Assembly: GCF_030687895.1 (NCBI RefSeq)
Contig: NZ_CP117452.1
Span: 5,323,001-5,387,000 of the forward strand
Origin: Pseudomonas sp. FP198
GTDB taxonomy: Bacteria; Pseudomonadota; Gammaproteobacteria; Pseudomonadales; Pseudomonadaceae
DNA: 64,000 nucleotides
Direction of reading: 5' to 3'
Below, in pieces: positions 10,555 through 19,478 of this stretch; the stretch's first letter is position 1, and every line of letters begins with the position of its first letter. The position numbers were made by a program, and so were the translations under genes. The notes below the pieces were generated by a model. That model was not told the origin of the DNA. It worked only from the letters and a program-made list of their open reading frames with translations, and did not search any database.

Positions 10555-11289
10555 ATGCATAACCCCTGCGCCGTCATCCCGGTCTATAACCACGAAACCG
10601 CCATCGCGACGGTGGTGCAGACGTTGCTCGGCAACGGTTTGCCCTGCGTGCTGGTGGACGACGCCAGCAGCCCGGCCTGCGCGGCGGTGCTGGAGCAACT
10701 GGCCGGGCACGAGCGGGTTCACCTGGTCCGGCTGGCGGTCAACCAGGGCAAGGGTGGTGCAGTGATGACCGGCCTGCGGGAGGCTTCGCGGCTGGGCTTC
10801 AGCCACGCCTTGCAGGTCGACGCGGATGGGCAACACGACCTTGGTGACGTGCGCACCTTCATCGAGCAATCCCGCGCCCACCCGGACGCGCTGATCTGCG
10901 GCTATCCGCTGTACGACGCCAGCGTGCCGAAGGGGCGCCTGTACGCACGCTACCTGACTCACGTGATGGTCTGGATCAACAGCCTGTCCCTGCAGATCCG
11001 CGATTCGATGTGCGGCTTCCGGGTCTATCCCCTGGCCCCCACCCTGGCACTGATCGACTCGGCGAACATCGGCAAGCGCATGGACTTCGATTCGGACATC
11101 CTGGTGCGCCTGTCCTGGCGCAACCAGCCGATGCGCTGGTTGCGCACCCGCGTGCATTACCCTTTGGACGGGGTTTCGCACTTTCGCCTGTTCCACGACA
11201 ACGTGCTGATTTCACGCATGCACACTCGGTTGTTCTTCGGCATGCTGGTGCGCTTGCCGGTGATTCTCTGGCGGCGGTGGCGAGCATGA
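10555..11289 (+). CDS. APE cluster: family 2 glycosyltransferase (N-terminal half of ApeJ-like)
   Basis: A 244-residue GT-A fold enzyme of the dolichol-phosphate-mannose synthase type: CAVIPVYNHETAI at the N terminus, LVDDASSP, and the metal-binding LQVDADGQHD. It should transfer a sugar from a nucleotide or polyprenyl donor onto the polyene anchor. In enterobacterial APE clusters a single gene (apeJ) joins this domain to an LpxL-type acyltransferase; here they are separate genes overlapping by ATGA. I chose the ATG at 10555 because frames further upstream run into the REP element. Confidence 0.85.
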   Translation: MHNPCAVIPVYNHETAIATVVQTLLGNGLPCVLVDDASSPACAAVLEQLAGHERVHLVRLAVNQGKGGAVMTGLREASRLGFSHALQVDADGQHDLGDVRTFIEQSRAHPDALICGYPLYDASVPKGRLYARYLTHVMVWINSLSLQIRDSMCGFRVYPLAPTLALIDSANIGKRMDFDSDILVRLSWRNQPMRWLRTRVHYPLDGVSHFRLFHDNVLISRMHTRLFFGMLVRLPVILWRRWRA

Positions 11290-12224
11290 GCACAGACAAA
11301 CAGCACTGGGCAGACCGCCAGGAACGCGGCAGTTTCTGGTTGATGAAACTCACCGCGTTGGCTGCGAAGGTCCTTGGCCGAAGGCTGCTCACGCCGGTGC
11401 TGTACGGCATCGTCCTGTATTTCTTCGTTTTCGGGCGCAGCGCCCGGCAAGCGGCGTGGCAGTACCAGCAGCGGCTCGCCGACTGGAGCCGTCAGCCCGA
11501 GCTGCGCCCGACGCACCGCCGAGTGTTCGGACAGTTCATGGCCTTTGCCGATTCGCTGCTGGACAAACTCGACGTCTGGAACGGCAAGCTGAGCATCGAG
11601 CAGATCGAAATCGTCGACCCGGCGCTGCTGCGCAATCACCTGCGCGACAGCCGTGGGCAAATGCTGGTGGGCGCGCATCTGGGCAATCTGGAAATGTGCC
11701 GGGCCCTGGCCGAACTGGGCGAGAAAGTCACCATGAACGTGCTGGTGCACACCAAGCACGCCGAGCAGTTCAATCGCTTGCTCGGCGAAGCCGGCGCCAC
11801 GCACCTGCGGTTGATCCAGGTCAGCGAGCTGGACCCGCTGATCATGCTGCAACTGAGCGAACGCCTGGAGCGCGGCGAATGGCTGGCGATCGCCGGCGAC
11901 CGCGTGCCGCTGCATGGCGGGCGCAGCGTGACGGTGGATTTCATGGGGCACCCGGCCGCCTTCCCGCAAGGCCCCTGGCTGCTGGCCGGCCTGTTGAAAT
12001 GCCCGGTCAACCTGCTGATGTGCCTCAAGCACGAGGGACGTTATCGCGTCACCCTCGAACCGTTCGCCGATGCCGTGGTGTGGAAACGCAACGAGCGCGA
12101 ACAGGTGATCGCCCATTGGGCCGGCCTGTACGCCGCCCGTCTGGCGCAATATTGCCTCCAGGCGCCACAACAGTGGTTCAACTTCTACCCTTTCTGGAAG
12201 ACCGATGACCAAGCCCATTCCTGA
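11286..12224 (+). CDS. APE cluster: LpxL/HtrB-like lysophospholipid acyltransferase (C-terminal half of ApeJ-like)
   Basis: A 312-residue acyltransferase related to lipid A late acyltransferases. An N-terminal membrane helix (about 33-52) is followed by LVGAHLGNLEMCRAL, where HLGNLE supplies the HX4(D/E) catalytic dyad, and IAGDRVPLHGGRSVTVDFMG. It ends in WFNFYPFW, a typical C-terminal motif of the family. It probably acylates the glycosylated anchor of the polyene. ATG overlaps the glycosyltransferase stop; the lyase gene starts 20 bp before its end. Confidence 0.85.
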   Translation: MSTDKQHWADRQERGSFWLMKLTALAAKVLGRRLLTPVLYGIVLYFFVFGRSARQAAWQYQQRLADWSRQPELRPTHRRVFGQFMAFADSLLDKLDVWNGKLSIEQIEIVDPALLRNHLRDSRGQMLVGAHLGNLEMCRALAELGEKVTMNVLVHTKHAEQFNRLLGEAGATHLRLIQVSELDPLIMLQLSERLERGEWLAIAGDRVPLHGGRSVTVDFMGHPAAFPQGPWLLAGLLKCPVNLLMCLKHEGRYRVTLEPFADAVVWKRNEREQVIAHWAGLYAARLAQYCLQAPQQWFNFYPFWKTDDQAHS

Positions 12225-13749
12225 GCCGGTAACCTTCGGCGAACACGCCTTACGCATCGAAGACGTGCGGGCCCTGGCCAACCGCCAGGCGCCGACGCAA
12301 TTGCAGGCTGACCCGGCGTTCCGCCAGCGCATCGCCAAGGGTGCGCAATTCCTCGACTCGTTGCTGGACAAGGAAGGCGTCATCTATGGCGTGACTACCG
12401 GCTACGGCGACTCTTGCGTGGTGGCCGTGCCGTTGCACCATGTCGAAGCCTTGCCGCGGCACTTGTACACCTTCCACGGCTGCGGGCTGGGCAAGCTGCT
12501 CGATGCCCAGGCTACCCGCGCCGTGCTGGCCGCGCGGCTGCAGTCGCTGTGCCACGGCGTGTCAGGAGTGCGAGTGGAACTGCTGGAACGGCTCCAGGCC
12601 TTCCTCGAACACGACATCCTGCCGTTGATTCCGGAAGAAGGCTCGGTGGGCGCCAGTGGCGACCTGACGCCGCTGTCCTATGTCGCCGCCACGCTGTCCG
12701 GCGAGCGCGAAGTGCTGTTCCGTGGCGAGCGCCGGCTGGCCGCCGACGTGCACCGCGAACTGGGCTGGACGCCGCTGGTGCTGCGACCCAAGGAAGCCCT
12801 GGCGCTGATGAACGGCACCGCGGTGATGACCGGCCTCGCCTGCCTGGCCTTCGCCCGCGCCGATTACCTGTTGCAACTGGCGACCCGGATCACCGCGCTG
12901 AATGTCGTCGCCCTGCAAGGCAACCCGGAGCATTTCGACGAACGCCTGTTCGCCGCCAAGCCCCACCCGGGCCAGATGCAGGTCGCCGCGTGGCTGCGCA
13001 AGGATCTGGCCATCGACGCGCCGACCGCGCCGCTGCATCGCCTGCAGGATCGCTACTCCCTGCGCTGCGCCCCCCACGTACTAGGGGTGTTGGCGGACAG
13101 CCTGGGCTGGCTGCGTTCGTTCATCGAAACCGAGCTCAACAGCGCCAACGACAACCCGATCATCGATGCCGAAGCCGAGCGCGTGCTGCATGGCGGGCAT
13201 TTCTACGGCGGGCACATCGCCTTTGCCATGGACAGTCTGAAAAACCTGGTGGCCAACGTCGCCGACCTGCTCGACCGCCAGCTCGCACTGTTGGTGGACG
13301 AGCGCTACAACCATGGCCTGCCGAGCAACCTGTCCGGTGCCAGCGCCGAGCGGGCGATGCTCAACCATGGCTTCAAGGCCGTGCAGATCGGCACCAGCGC
13401 CTGGACCGCCGAAGCCTTGAAGAACACCATGCCGGCCAGCGTGTTCTCGCGCTCCACCGAATGCCACAACCAGGACAAGGTCAGCATGGGCACCATCGCC
13501 GCCCGGGACGCGATCCGTGTGCTGGAGCTGACCGAACAGGTGGCCGCCGCGACCTTGCTGGCGGCTAACCAAGGCGTGTGGCTGCGCAGTCGCGCCGACG
13601 ATGCGCGACCGTTGCCGCCAGCGCTGGCCGCCATGCACCGGCAACTGGCCGCAGACTTCCCGCCGGTCATCGAAGATCGCGCCCTGGAAGGCGAATTGCG
13701 CCTGTGCCTGCAACGCATCGCCGAGCAACACTGGAGGCTGCATGCGTAG
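12205..13749 (+). CDS. APE cluster: aromatic amino acid ammonia-lyase (HAL/PAL/TAL family)
   Basis: A 514-residue lyase. Ala150-Ser151-Gly152 in VGASGDLTPLS form the MIO cofactor, and the catalytic Tyr lies in IYGVTTGYG. LNSANDNPII and the Q/N-rich helices are also conserved. The family removes ammonia from His, Phe or Tyr. The substrate-selectivity pair, read from LYTFHGCGLG, is Phe-His: not the Ser-His of histidine lyases, the His-Leu of tyrosine lyases or the Phe-Leu of phenylalanine lyases. In this setting it most likely makes a cinnamate- or coumarate-type acid as polyene starter, but substrate is not proven. It overlaps both neighbours (20 and 8 bp). Confidence 0.85.
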   Translation: MTKPIPEPVTFGEHALRIEDVRALANRQAPTQLQADPAFRQRIAKGAQFLDSLLDKEGVIYGVTTGYGDSCVVAVPLHHVEALPRHLYTFHGCGLGKLLDAQATRAVLAARLQSLCHGVSGVRVELLERLQAFLEHDILPLIPEEGSVGASGDLTPLSYVAATLSGEREVLFRGERRLAADVHRELGWTPLVLRPKEALALMNGTAVMTGLACLAFARADYLLQLATRITALNVVALQGNPEHFDERLFAAKPHPGQMQVAAWLRKDLAIDAPTAPLHRLQDRYSLRCAPHVLGVLADSLGWLRSFIETELNSANDNPIIDAEAERVLHGGHFYGGHIAFAMDSLKNLVANVADLLDRQLALLVDERYNHGLPSNLSGASAERAMLNHGFKAVQIGTSAWTAEALKNTMPASVFSRSTECHNQDKVSMGTIAARDAIRVLELTEQVAAATLLAANQGVWLRSRADDARPLPPALAAMHRQLAADFPPVIEDRALEGELRLCLQRIAEQHWRLHA

Positions 13750-14167
13750 CCAGGGCGTTCTGCACGTTGACACCCGGATCGTGGTGCCGTTTTTTGACGT
13801 CGACTCGATGAACGTGGTCTGGCACGGCCACTACATCAAATACCTCGAAGTGGCCCGCTGCGCCTTGCTCGACCTGATCGGCCACAACTACAACGATATG
13901 CTCGAGTCCGGCCATGCCTGGCCGATCATCGACTTGCAGTTGCGCTATGTGCGCAGCGCGGTGTTCGGCCAGGCCCTGACCGTACGCGCCAGCCTGGTGG
14001 AGTGGGAGAACCGGCTGAAGATCAACTACCTGATCAGCGACGCCGCCACCGGCGAACGCCTGACCCGGGCGAGTTCGGTGCAGGTGGCCGTGGACATGGC
14101 CAGCCGTGAAATGCTGCTGGCCTCGCCTCGGGTATTTGTCGAAGCCGTCGAGAGGAAACTGTCATGA
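13742..14167 (+). CDS. APE cluster: hotdog acyl thioesterase, 4-hydroxybenzoyl-CoA thioesterase type (ApeK-like)
   Basis: A 141-residue hotdog-fold thioesterase. The motif FFDVDSMNVVWHGHYIKYLEVAR carries the Asp (DxD/N region) and the HGHY helix typical of YbgC/4HBT enzymes. It may release the finished polyene chain from ACP or clear wrongly loaded ACP. The ATG lies eight bases inside the lyase gene and the stop overlaps the next ATG. Length is normal for the family. Confidence 0.85.
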   Translation: MRSQGVLHVDTRIVVPFFDVDSMNVVWHGHYIKYLEVARCALLDLIGHNYNDMLESGHAWPIIDLQLRYVRSAVFGQALTVRASLVEWENRLKINYLISDAATGERLTRASSVQVAVDMASREMLLASPRVFVEAVERKLS

Positions 14168-14757
14168 AACGCCTGTTCATCTGGCTGCTGCTGTGTGGCT
14201 TGGCGCCGCTGGCCCAGGCGTTCGACCTGCAGCAGTTGAGCGAGCAACTGGCCCGCCTGGAGGTGATCCACGGCCAGTTCATCCAGGAAAAACATCTGCG
14301 CGCCCTGCCCCAGCCGCTGATCAGCAAGGGCCGCTTCGTGCTGGCGAAAAACCTCGGCCTGCTGTGGCTGCTGCAAACCCCGCTGCAACAGGACTACCGC
14401 ATCACGGCCAAAGGTATCGCCCGGCGCGATGGCAACGCCTGGCAGATGCTGCCGAACAAGAGCGCCGGCGCCGAGCAGAACCGCCTGTTCCTGGCGGTAT
14501 TGCAGGGCGACAGCAGCGGCTTGCAGCGGGATTTCGAGCTGAGCCTGTCGGGCCAGCCACAGCAGTGGAAACTCACCCTGACCCCACGCTCGGTATTGCT
14601 TAAACAAGTCTTCAAGCAGATCAATATCGACGGCGGCGAACTGGTCCAGCGCATCGAACTGCTGGAAACCCAGGGTGATAGCACTGTACTGCGAATGCAG
14701 GACGCTACCGGCGCGCAACCCTTGAGCGAAGCGGAGCAACATGACTTTGCCGAGTGA
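14164..14757 (+). CDS. APE cluster: LolA-like outer-membrane lipoprotein carrier protein (ApeL-like)
   Basis: A 197-residue periplasmic protein with a signal peptide (MKRLFIWLLLCGLAPLAQA, cleavage expected after residue 19) and a LolA-like half-barrel region: FIQEKHLRALPQPLISKGRF, then LLWLLQTPLQQDYRIT. LolA proteins ferry lipid-modified cargo across the periplasm. In this cluster the cargo is probably the polyene lipid rather than lipoproteins. It overlaps the thioesterase gene by ATGA and the transporter gene by 17 bp. Confidence 0.8.
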   Translation: MKRLFIWLLLCGLAPLAQAFDLQQLSEQLARLEVIHGQFIQEKHLRALPQPLISKGRFVLAKNLGLLWLLQTPLQQDYRITAKGIARRDGNAWQMLPNKSAGAEQNRLFLAVLQGDSSGLQRDFELSLSGQPQQWKLTLTPRSVLLKQVFKQINIDGGELVQRIELLETQGDSTVLRMQDATGAQPLSEAEQHDFAE

Positions 14758-17080
14758 ACGCAGGCTGCCACGGCTGTTCCTGGTCCTGCTGCTGGCGGTG
14801 CTCGCACTCGCCGGTTGGCAATGGCGCAACGGTGCGCCGCTGTCGGCCAATCTCATGGAACTGGTCCCGGGCACGTCCCCGGACGCCTTGGAACTTGTCG
14901 CTGAACAGCGCATGCAGGAACCGCTCAATCGCGAGGTTCTGGTGCTGGTCGGCCACGCCGATCGCCAGCAGGCCATCGCCCTGGCGCAAACCCTCGGCGA
15001 GCAATGGCAGGCCAGCGGGCTGTTCGACAAGGTCCAATGGACGCTCCAGGCCGACTTGCCGGCGCTTCGTTCGCAGTTGCTGGATGGCCGCTTGGCGATG
15101 CTCTCGGCCGTCGACCGGCAACAGTTGATCGAGCAGCCCCAGGCGTTTATCCAGCAGCGGGTACAGGCTCTGTTCGACCCGTTCAGCGGCTTCAGCCTGG
15201 TGCCCAGCCAGGACGACTGGCTCGGCCTGACCGGGCGTATCCAGAACAGCCAGCCACAACGCGGCGCGATACAACTGGACGTGGGCAGCGGCGCGCTGAT
15301 CGCCGAAGCCGATGGCAAGCATTGGGTAATGCTGCGAGCGCGTACCCAGGGCAATGCCTTCGACATGCACCTGCCGCTGCAAGTCGCCGATCTGCTGCAA
15401 CGCAGCCGTGATCACGCCAGCCAGGCTCAGGGCCAATTGCTGGCGGCCAGCGGCCTGTTGTATGCCGCCAGTGGCCAGCGACAGGCTTCGCGCGAGATCA
15501 CCTGGGTCGGCGGGGGCGCGACGGTCGGCATCCTCGTGCTGCTGTTGCTGGCGTTCCGACGCTTTGCCGTGTGGCTGGCGTTCGTGCCGGTGCTGGTCGG
15601 CATATTGTTCGGCGCGGTGGCGTGCGTGGCGCTGTTCGGGCGCATGCATGTGATGACCTTGGTCCTGGGTTCGAGCCTGATCGGCGTGGCGGTGGATTAC
15701 CCGCTGCACTACCTGTCCAAAAGCTGGAGCCTCAAGCCGTGGCGCAGCTGGCCGGCCCTGCGCCTGACCCTGCCGGGCCTGAGCCTGAGCCTGGCAACCA
15801 CTTGCATCGGCTACCTGGCGCTGGCCTGGACGCCCTTCCCGGCCCTGACCCAGATTGCTATCTTCTCTGCCGCCGGCCTGGTCGGCGCTTATCTGTCAGC
15901 GGTCTGCCTGTTGCCGGCCCTGCTCAAGCACGCCGACCTGCGCCCAGCGCAATGGCCGCTACGCCTCTGCGATAACCTGCTCAGGTGCCGCGAAACATTG
16001 CTGGCCCGGGTGCGCACGCCGATTCTGCTGGCCTTGCTGCTGGCCTTCTGTGGTGGCGGACTCTGGCAACTGACCAGCAAGAACGACATCCGCCAGTGGA
16101 TCGGCACGCCCCAGCACCTGACCGACGAAGCCCGCGATGTCGCGCGCATCACTGGTTTCCAGCCGACCAGCCAGTTCTTCCTGATCCGCGCCGATGATCA
16201 AGCACAGTTGCTCGAACGCCAGACCGCCCTCAACGAGCGGCTCGACCAGTTGATCAGCCTGGAAAAACTCCAGGGCTACCTGTCCCTCAATCAACTGGTC
16301 AGCCCACCCGCCGACCAGGAAAAACTCCGCGCGGCCCTGGCGCGGTTGCCGGCGTTCTGGCAACCGCTGCTCGACCTCGGCGTGCCGCTCGCCGCGCTGC
16401 AAGCAGAGTTGAAGCAGTTGCAAGCCTTGCCAACCGCCGACATCGATGCCGCACTGAGCGGGCCGCTGGCCGAACCCTACCGCATGCTCTGGCTCGGCCC
16501 GACAGGCCAAGGCGTGGCGGCGGTGGTCAGCCTGCAAGGCTTGAACGATGCCGCGCTGCTCCGCGTGCAGGCGGTGGATCTGCCCGGCGTGCAATTGGTG
16601 GATCGCCTCGGCGACCTCAACCGCGTCTTCGCCGCCACGCAGGTCAGCGCCGCCGAACTGAAGCTGGCGTCCTGCGTGCTGATCGTCCTGGTGCTGATCT
16701 GGCCGTTCGGCGTCGGCGGGGCCTTGCGCGTCGTCGCCCTGCCGCTGTTGGCCGCGCTGTGCAGCCTGGCGAGCCTCGGCTGGCTGGGGCAGCCGTTGAC
16801 GCTGTTCAGCCTGTTCGGCCTGTTGCTGGTGACGGCCATCGGGGTCGACTACGCCATCCTCATGCGTGAACAGATCGGCGGGGCCGCCGTGAGCCTGCTC
16901 GGCACGCTGCTGGCGGCGACCACCACCTGGCTGTCGTTCGGCCTGCTGGCGTTGTCCAGCACACCGGCCGTGAGCAACTTCGGTCTCGCGGTGAGCCTGG
17001 GGCTGGCGTTCAGCTTCATGCTGGCGCCGTGGGCCGGGCAGCAGGCCCATGCGAATGCCGCTACGGAGCCGGCGCAATGA
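14741..17080 (+). CDS. APE cluster: MMPL/RND-family exporter (ApeM-like)
   Basis: A 779-residue transporter with two homologous halves: one N-terminal helix (11-26), a large periplasmic loop (about 27-255), a five-helix bundle, a second periplasmic loop and a second bundle. Each half carries the Asp-Tyr pair of MMPL proton relays (GVAVDYPLHYL and GVDYAILMRE). The HxxP-less layout matches hopanoid and polyene exporters. It should pull the polyene lipid out of the inner membrane and pass it to the LolA-like carrier. It ends by ATGA into the next gene. Confidence 0.85.
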   Translation: MTLPSERRLPRLFLVLLLAVLALAGWQWRNGAPLSANLMELVPGTSPDALELVAEQRMQEPLNREVLVLVGHADRQQAIALAQTLGEQWQASGLFDKVQWTLQADLPALRSQLLDGRLAMLSAVDRQQLIEQPQAFIQQRVQALFDPFSGFSLVPSQDDWLGLTGRIQNSQPQRGAIQLDVGSGALIAEADGKHWVMLRARTQGNAFDMHLPLQVADLLQRSRDHASQAQGQLLAASGLLYAASGQRQASREITWVGGGATVGILVLLLLAFRRFAVWLAFVPVLVGILFGAVACVALFGRMHVMTLVLGSSLIGVAVDYPLHYLSKSWSLKPWRSWPALRLTLPGLSLSLATTCIGYLALAWTPFPALTQIAIFSAAGLVGAYLSAVCLLPALLKHADLRPAQWPLRLCDNLLRCRETLLARVRTPILLALLLAFCGGGLWQLTSKNDIRQWIGTPQHLTDEARDVARITGFQPTSQFFLIRADDQAQLLERQTALNERLDQLISLEKLQGYLSLNQLVSPPADQEKLRAALARLPAFWQPLLDLGVPLAALQAELKQLQALPTADIDAALSGPLAEPYRMLWLGPTGQGVAAVVSLQGLNDAALLRVQAVDLPGVQLVDRLGDLNRVFAATQVSAAELKLASCVLIVLVLIWPFGVGGALRVVALPLLAALCSLASLGWLGQPLTLFSLFGLLLVTAIGVDYAILMREQIGGAAVSLLGTLLAATTTWLSFGLLALSSTPAVSNFGLAVSLGLAFSFMLAPWAGQQAHANAATEPAQ

Positions 17081-18234
17081 TGACCTTGCTGTTCTGGTTG
17101 ATGGCGATGGCGCTGTTTGCGGTGGCGACGATTGTCGGGCGGCGCTGCGGACTGATCCCGATTGTCAGCCAGTTGTTGCTGGCGACGTTCGGCCTGCCCT
17201 TGCTGATGTATTTCTGGATCGAGCCGGGCTGGCACCTCAGCGGTGCGCAACTGGTCTCGCCGATGTGGTTGAAGAACCTCTACAGCCTGGCGTTCGCCCT
17301 CTTGCTCGGGCATATCCTCAGCGATGTGATCGACCCGCGCCTGGACCGCCAGAGCGTGAAGATCGCCCTGCCGAGCTTTGGCGTACCGTTTGCCTGCGGC
17401 CTGGCGACCGCGTTCTGGCTGCTGCCGCCGCAACCGTGGATCAGCTCGCTGGCGGTGGGGCTGCTCTTTGCGATCACGGCGATACCCGTGCTGTATCTGT
17501 ATCTGCGCCACATCGCCTACCCGCCCGCCGCGACCCGCCGCCTGGTGCAGACCGCGATCCTGATCGACCTGATCTGCTGGAGCCTGTTCGCCCTCGCCCA
17601 GGGCATCCTGCACCTGGCCAGCCTGCTGCTGCCGCTGGCCGCCGCCGGCGTGCCGTTGCTGCTGCGCCTGGCGGGCCTGCGCCAACCCTTGCTGCACAGT
17701 GGCCTGTTCTTTGCCCTGCTGGTGGTGGCCGAACATTACCGACTCAACGCGCTGATCACCGGCATCGGCTACCTGCTGTGCATGGCGGCGCTCAAAGTGC
17801 CGCTGGTATTGCCGCTCGGCGCCGAGTGGCTGCACAGGTTGCAGACTTACCTGGCCATCCCCTTGATCCTGACGTTCGGCATTGTCCAGATCAATGTGCA
17901 CAGCGCCCTGGACAGCCTCGGCTGGGTCCAGCTGGCGGCGTTGCTGCTGTTGCCGATTGCCAGCAAACTGCTGGGCAACTGGCTGGGTCTGGGTTGGGCC
18001 GGTGCCTCGTTCGCCGGTGCCAGCCGCTTTCGGGAAAGCATCCTGCTGAATATTCGCGGCTTGAGTGAAATCGTCTTTCTCAATCTGCTGCTGCAACAAC
18101 AACTCATCAGCCCCGCGCTGTATTTCGCGCTGATGCTGATGGGGTTGTTCGCCACATTGCTGCCGGCCCTGGCCGGCTTTCACCGTATTCCCTCGATTGC
18201 CGTCCCGGCGAGGAGCCCCAGTGCCAACAGTTGA
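17077..18234 (+). CDS. APE cluster: CPA2-like (KefB/NapA-fold) membrane transporter
   Basis: A 385-residue polytopic protein with about eleven hydrophobic helices. The arrangement, with FAITAIPVLYLYLR and the late FRESILLNIRGLSEIVFLNLLL, resembles the cation/proton antiporter-2 family, in which the late Arg-Gly-Leu segment is conserved. It may move ions or protons linked to polyene export, or may have lost transport and act as an assembly factor. This gene has no counterpart in the minimal APE set. The ATG at 17077 overlaps the exporter stop, with GGAG eight bases upstream. Confidence 0.65.
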   Translation: MMTLLFWLMAMALFAVATIVGRRCGLIPIVSQLLLATFGLPLLMYFWIEPGWHLSGAQLVSPMWLKNLYSLAFALLLGHILSDVIDPRLDRQSVKIALPSFGVPFACGLATAFWLLPPQPWISSLAVGLLFAITAIPVLYLYLRHIAYPPAATRRLVQTAILIDLICWSLFALAQGILHLASLLLPLAAAGVPLLLRLAGLRQPLLHSGLFFALLVVAEHYRLNALITGIGYLLCMAALKVPLVLPLGAEWLHRLQTYLAIPLILTFGIVQINVHSALDSLGWVQLAALLLLPIASKLLGNWLGLGWAGASFAGASRFRESILLNIRGLSEIVFLNLLLQQQLISPALYFALMLMGLFATLLPALAGFHRIPSIAVPARSPSANS

Positions 18235-19468
18235 AATGGAACGTCGACAGGTCGTCATCATCGGCGCAGGCCCTTCCGGCGCCATCGCCGCCGCACTGCT
18301 CAAGCGCAAGGGCCACGATGTGCTGGTCATCGAGCGCCAGCATTTCCCACGGTTCTCCATTGGCGAAAGCCTGCTGTCCCATTGCCTGGATTTCGTCGAG
18401 GAAGCCGGCATGCTCGAGGCGGTCAACGCCGCCGGGTTCCAGCGCAAGAATGGCGCGGCATTCGCCTGGGGCGAGCGCTACAGCGCCTTCGATTTCGGCG
18501 ACACCTTCAGCGAAGGCAAGCCGACCACGTTCCAGGTCCAGCGCGCCGACTTCGACAAGTTGCTGGCTGATCAGGCGGCGCTGCAAGGCGTGGAAATCCG
18601 CTACGGCCAAGCCATCGCCAGCGCCGATTTCAGCCTGGTCAAACCGCAACTGGGGGTGCAGCGCGAAGACGGCAGCGAGTACCGCGTCGAGGCCGACTTC
18701 GTCCTTGACGCCAGCGGCTACGGCCGGGTCCTGCCGCGCCTGCTGGACCTTGAAGCGCCGTCGAACTTCCCGCCGCGCCAGGCGGTGTTCACCCACATCG
18801 AAGACCGCATCGACAGCCCGGCATTCGATCGGGAGAAAATCCTCATCACCACGCATCCGACCCAGCGTGACGTGTGGTTCTGGACCATTCCGTTCAGCGG
18901 CGGTCGTTGCTCGGTCGGCGTGGTCGCCGCGGCGGAGCATTTCGAAGGCCGCACCGACGACCTCGATGCCTGCCTGCGCGGTTTCATCAACGAAACCCCA
19001 AGCCTGGCCAGCGTACTGGGCAATGCCGTGTGGGACACGCCGGCACGGACCATCGGCGGCTACTCGGCCAACGTCAAGGCTCTCCACGGCCCTGGTTTCG
19101 CCCTGCTGGGCAACGCCGCGGAATTCCTCGACCCGGTGTTTTCTTCCGGCGTGACCATCGCCATGCGCTCGGCAAGCATGGCCGCCGGCGTGCTGCATCG
19201 TCAGCTGCAAGGTGAACAGGTGGATTGGCAGAGCGAGTTCGCCGAACCGCTCAAGCGCGGCGTCGATACCTTCCGCTGCTACGTCGAGGGCTGGTACGCC
19301 GGCACTTTCCAGGACGTGATTTTCTACAGCGAAGGCTCCGCCGATATTCGCCGCATGATCAGCGCGATCCTCGCCGGCTATGCCTGGGATCAGCGCAACC
19401 CGTTCGTCAGCGAACCCAAGCGGCGCTTGCGCATGCTTTCGGAAATCTGCGCGAGCCCGACGCCATGA
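18221..19468 (+). CDS. APE cluster: FAD-dependent oxidoreductase with flavin-halogenase motifs
   Basis: A 415-residue flavoprotein. The dinucleotide fold is VVIIGAGPSGAIAA (GxGxxG at 15-20). The GES motif at 48-50 and the sequence RKNGAAFAWG with Lys76 resemble halogenases acting on carrier-bound phenols or pyrroles. Residues 219-224 read WFWTIP, an exact WxWxIP halogenase signature. It could halogenate the aryl head (as in brominated xanthomonadin-type pigments) or act as a monooxygenase. I chose the GTG at 18221, preceded by AGGAG at five bases; an ATG at 18236 is possible. It overlaps the upstream gene by 14 bp. Confidence 0.75.
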   Translation: MPTVEMERRQVVIIGAGPSGAIAAALLKRKGHDVLVIERQHFPRFSIGESLLSHCLDFVEEAGMLEAVNAAGFQRKNGAAFAWGERYSAFDFGDTFSEGKPTTFQVQRADFDKLLADQAALQGVEIRYGQAIASADFSLVKPQLGVQREDGSEYRVEADFVLDASGYGRVLPRLLDLEAPSNFPPRQAVFTHIEDRIDSPAFDREKILITTHPTQRDVWFWTIPFSGGRCSVGVVAAAEHFEGRTDDLDACLRGFINETPSLASVLGNAVWDTPARTIGGYSANVKALHGPGFALLGNAAEFLDPVFSSGVTIAMRSASMAAGVLHRQLQGEQVDWQSEFAEPLKRGVDTFRCYVEGWYAGTFQDVIFYSEGSADIRRMISAILAGYAWDQRNPFVSEPKRRLRMLSEICASPTP

Positions 19469-19478
19469 GCAAGCAACC

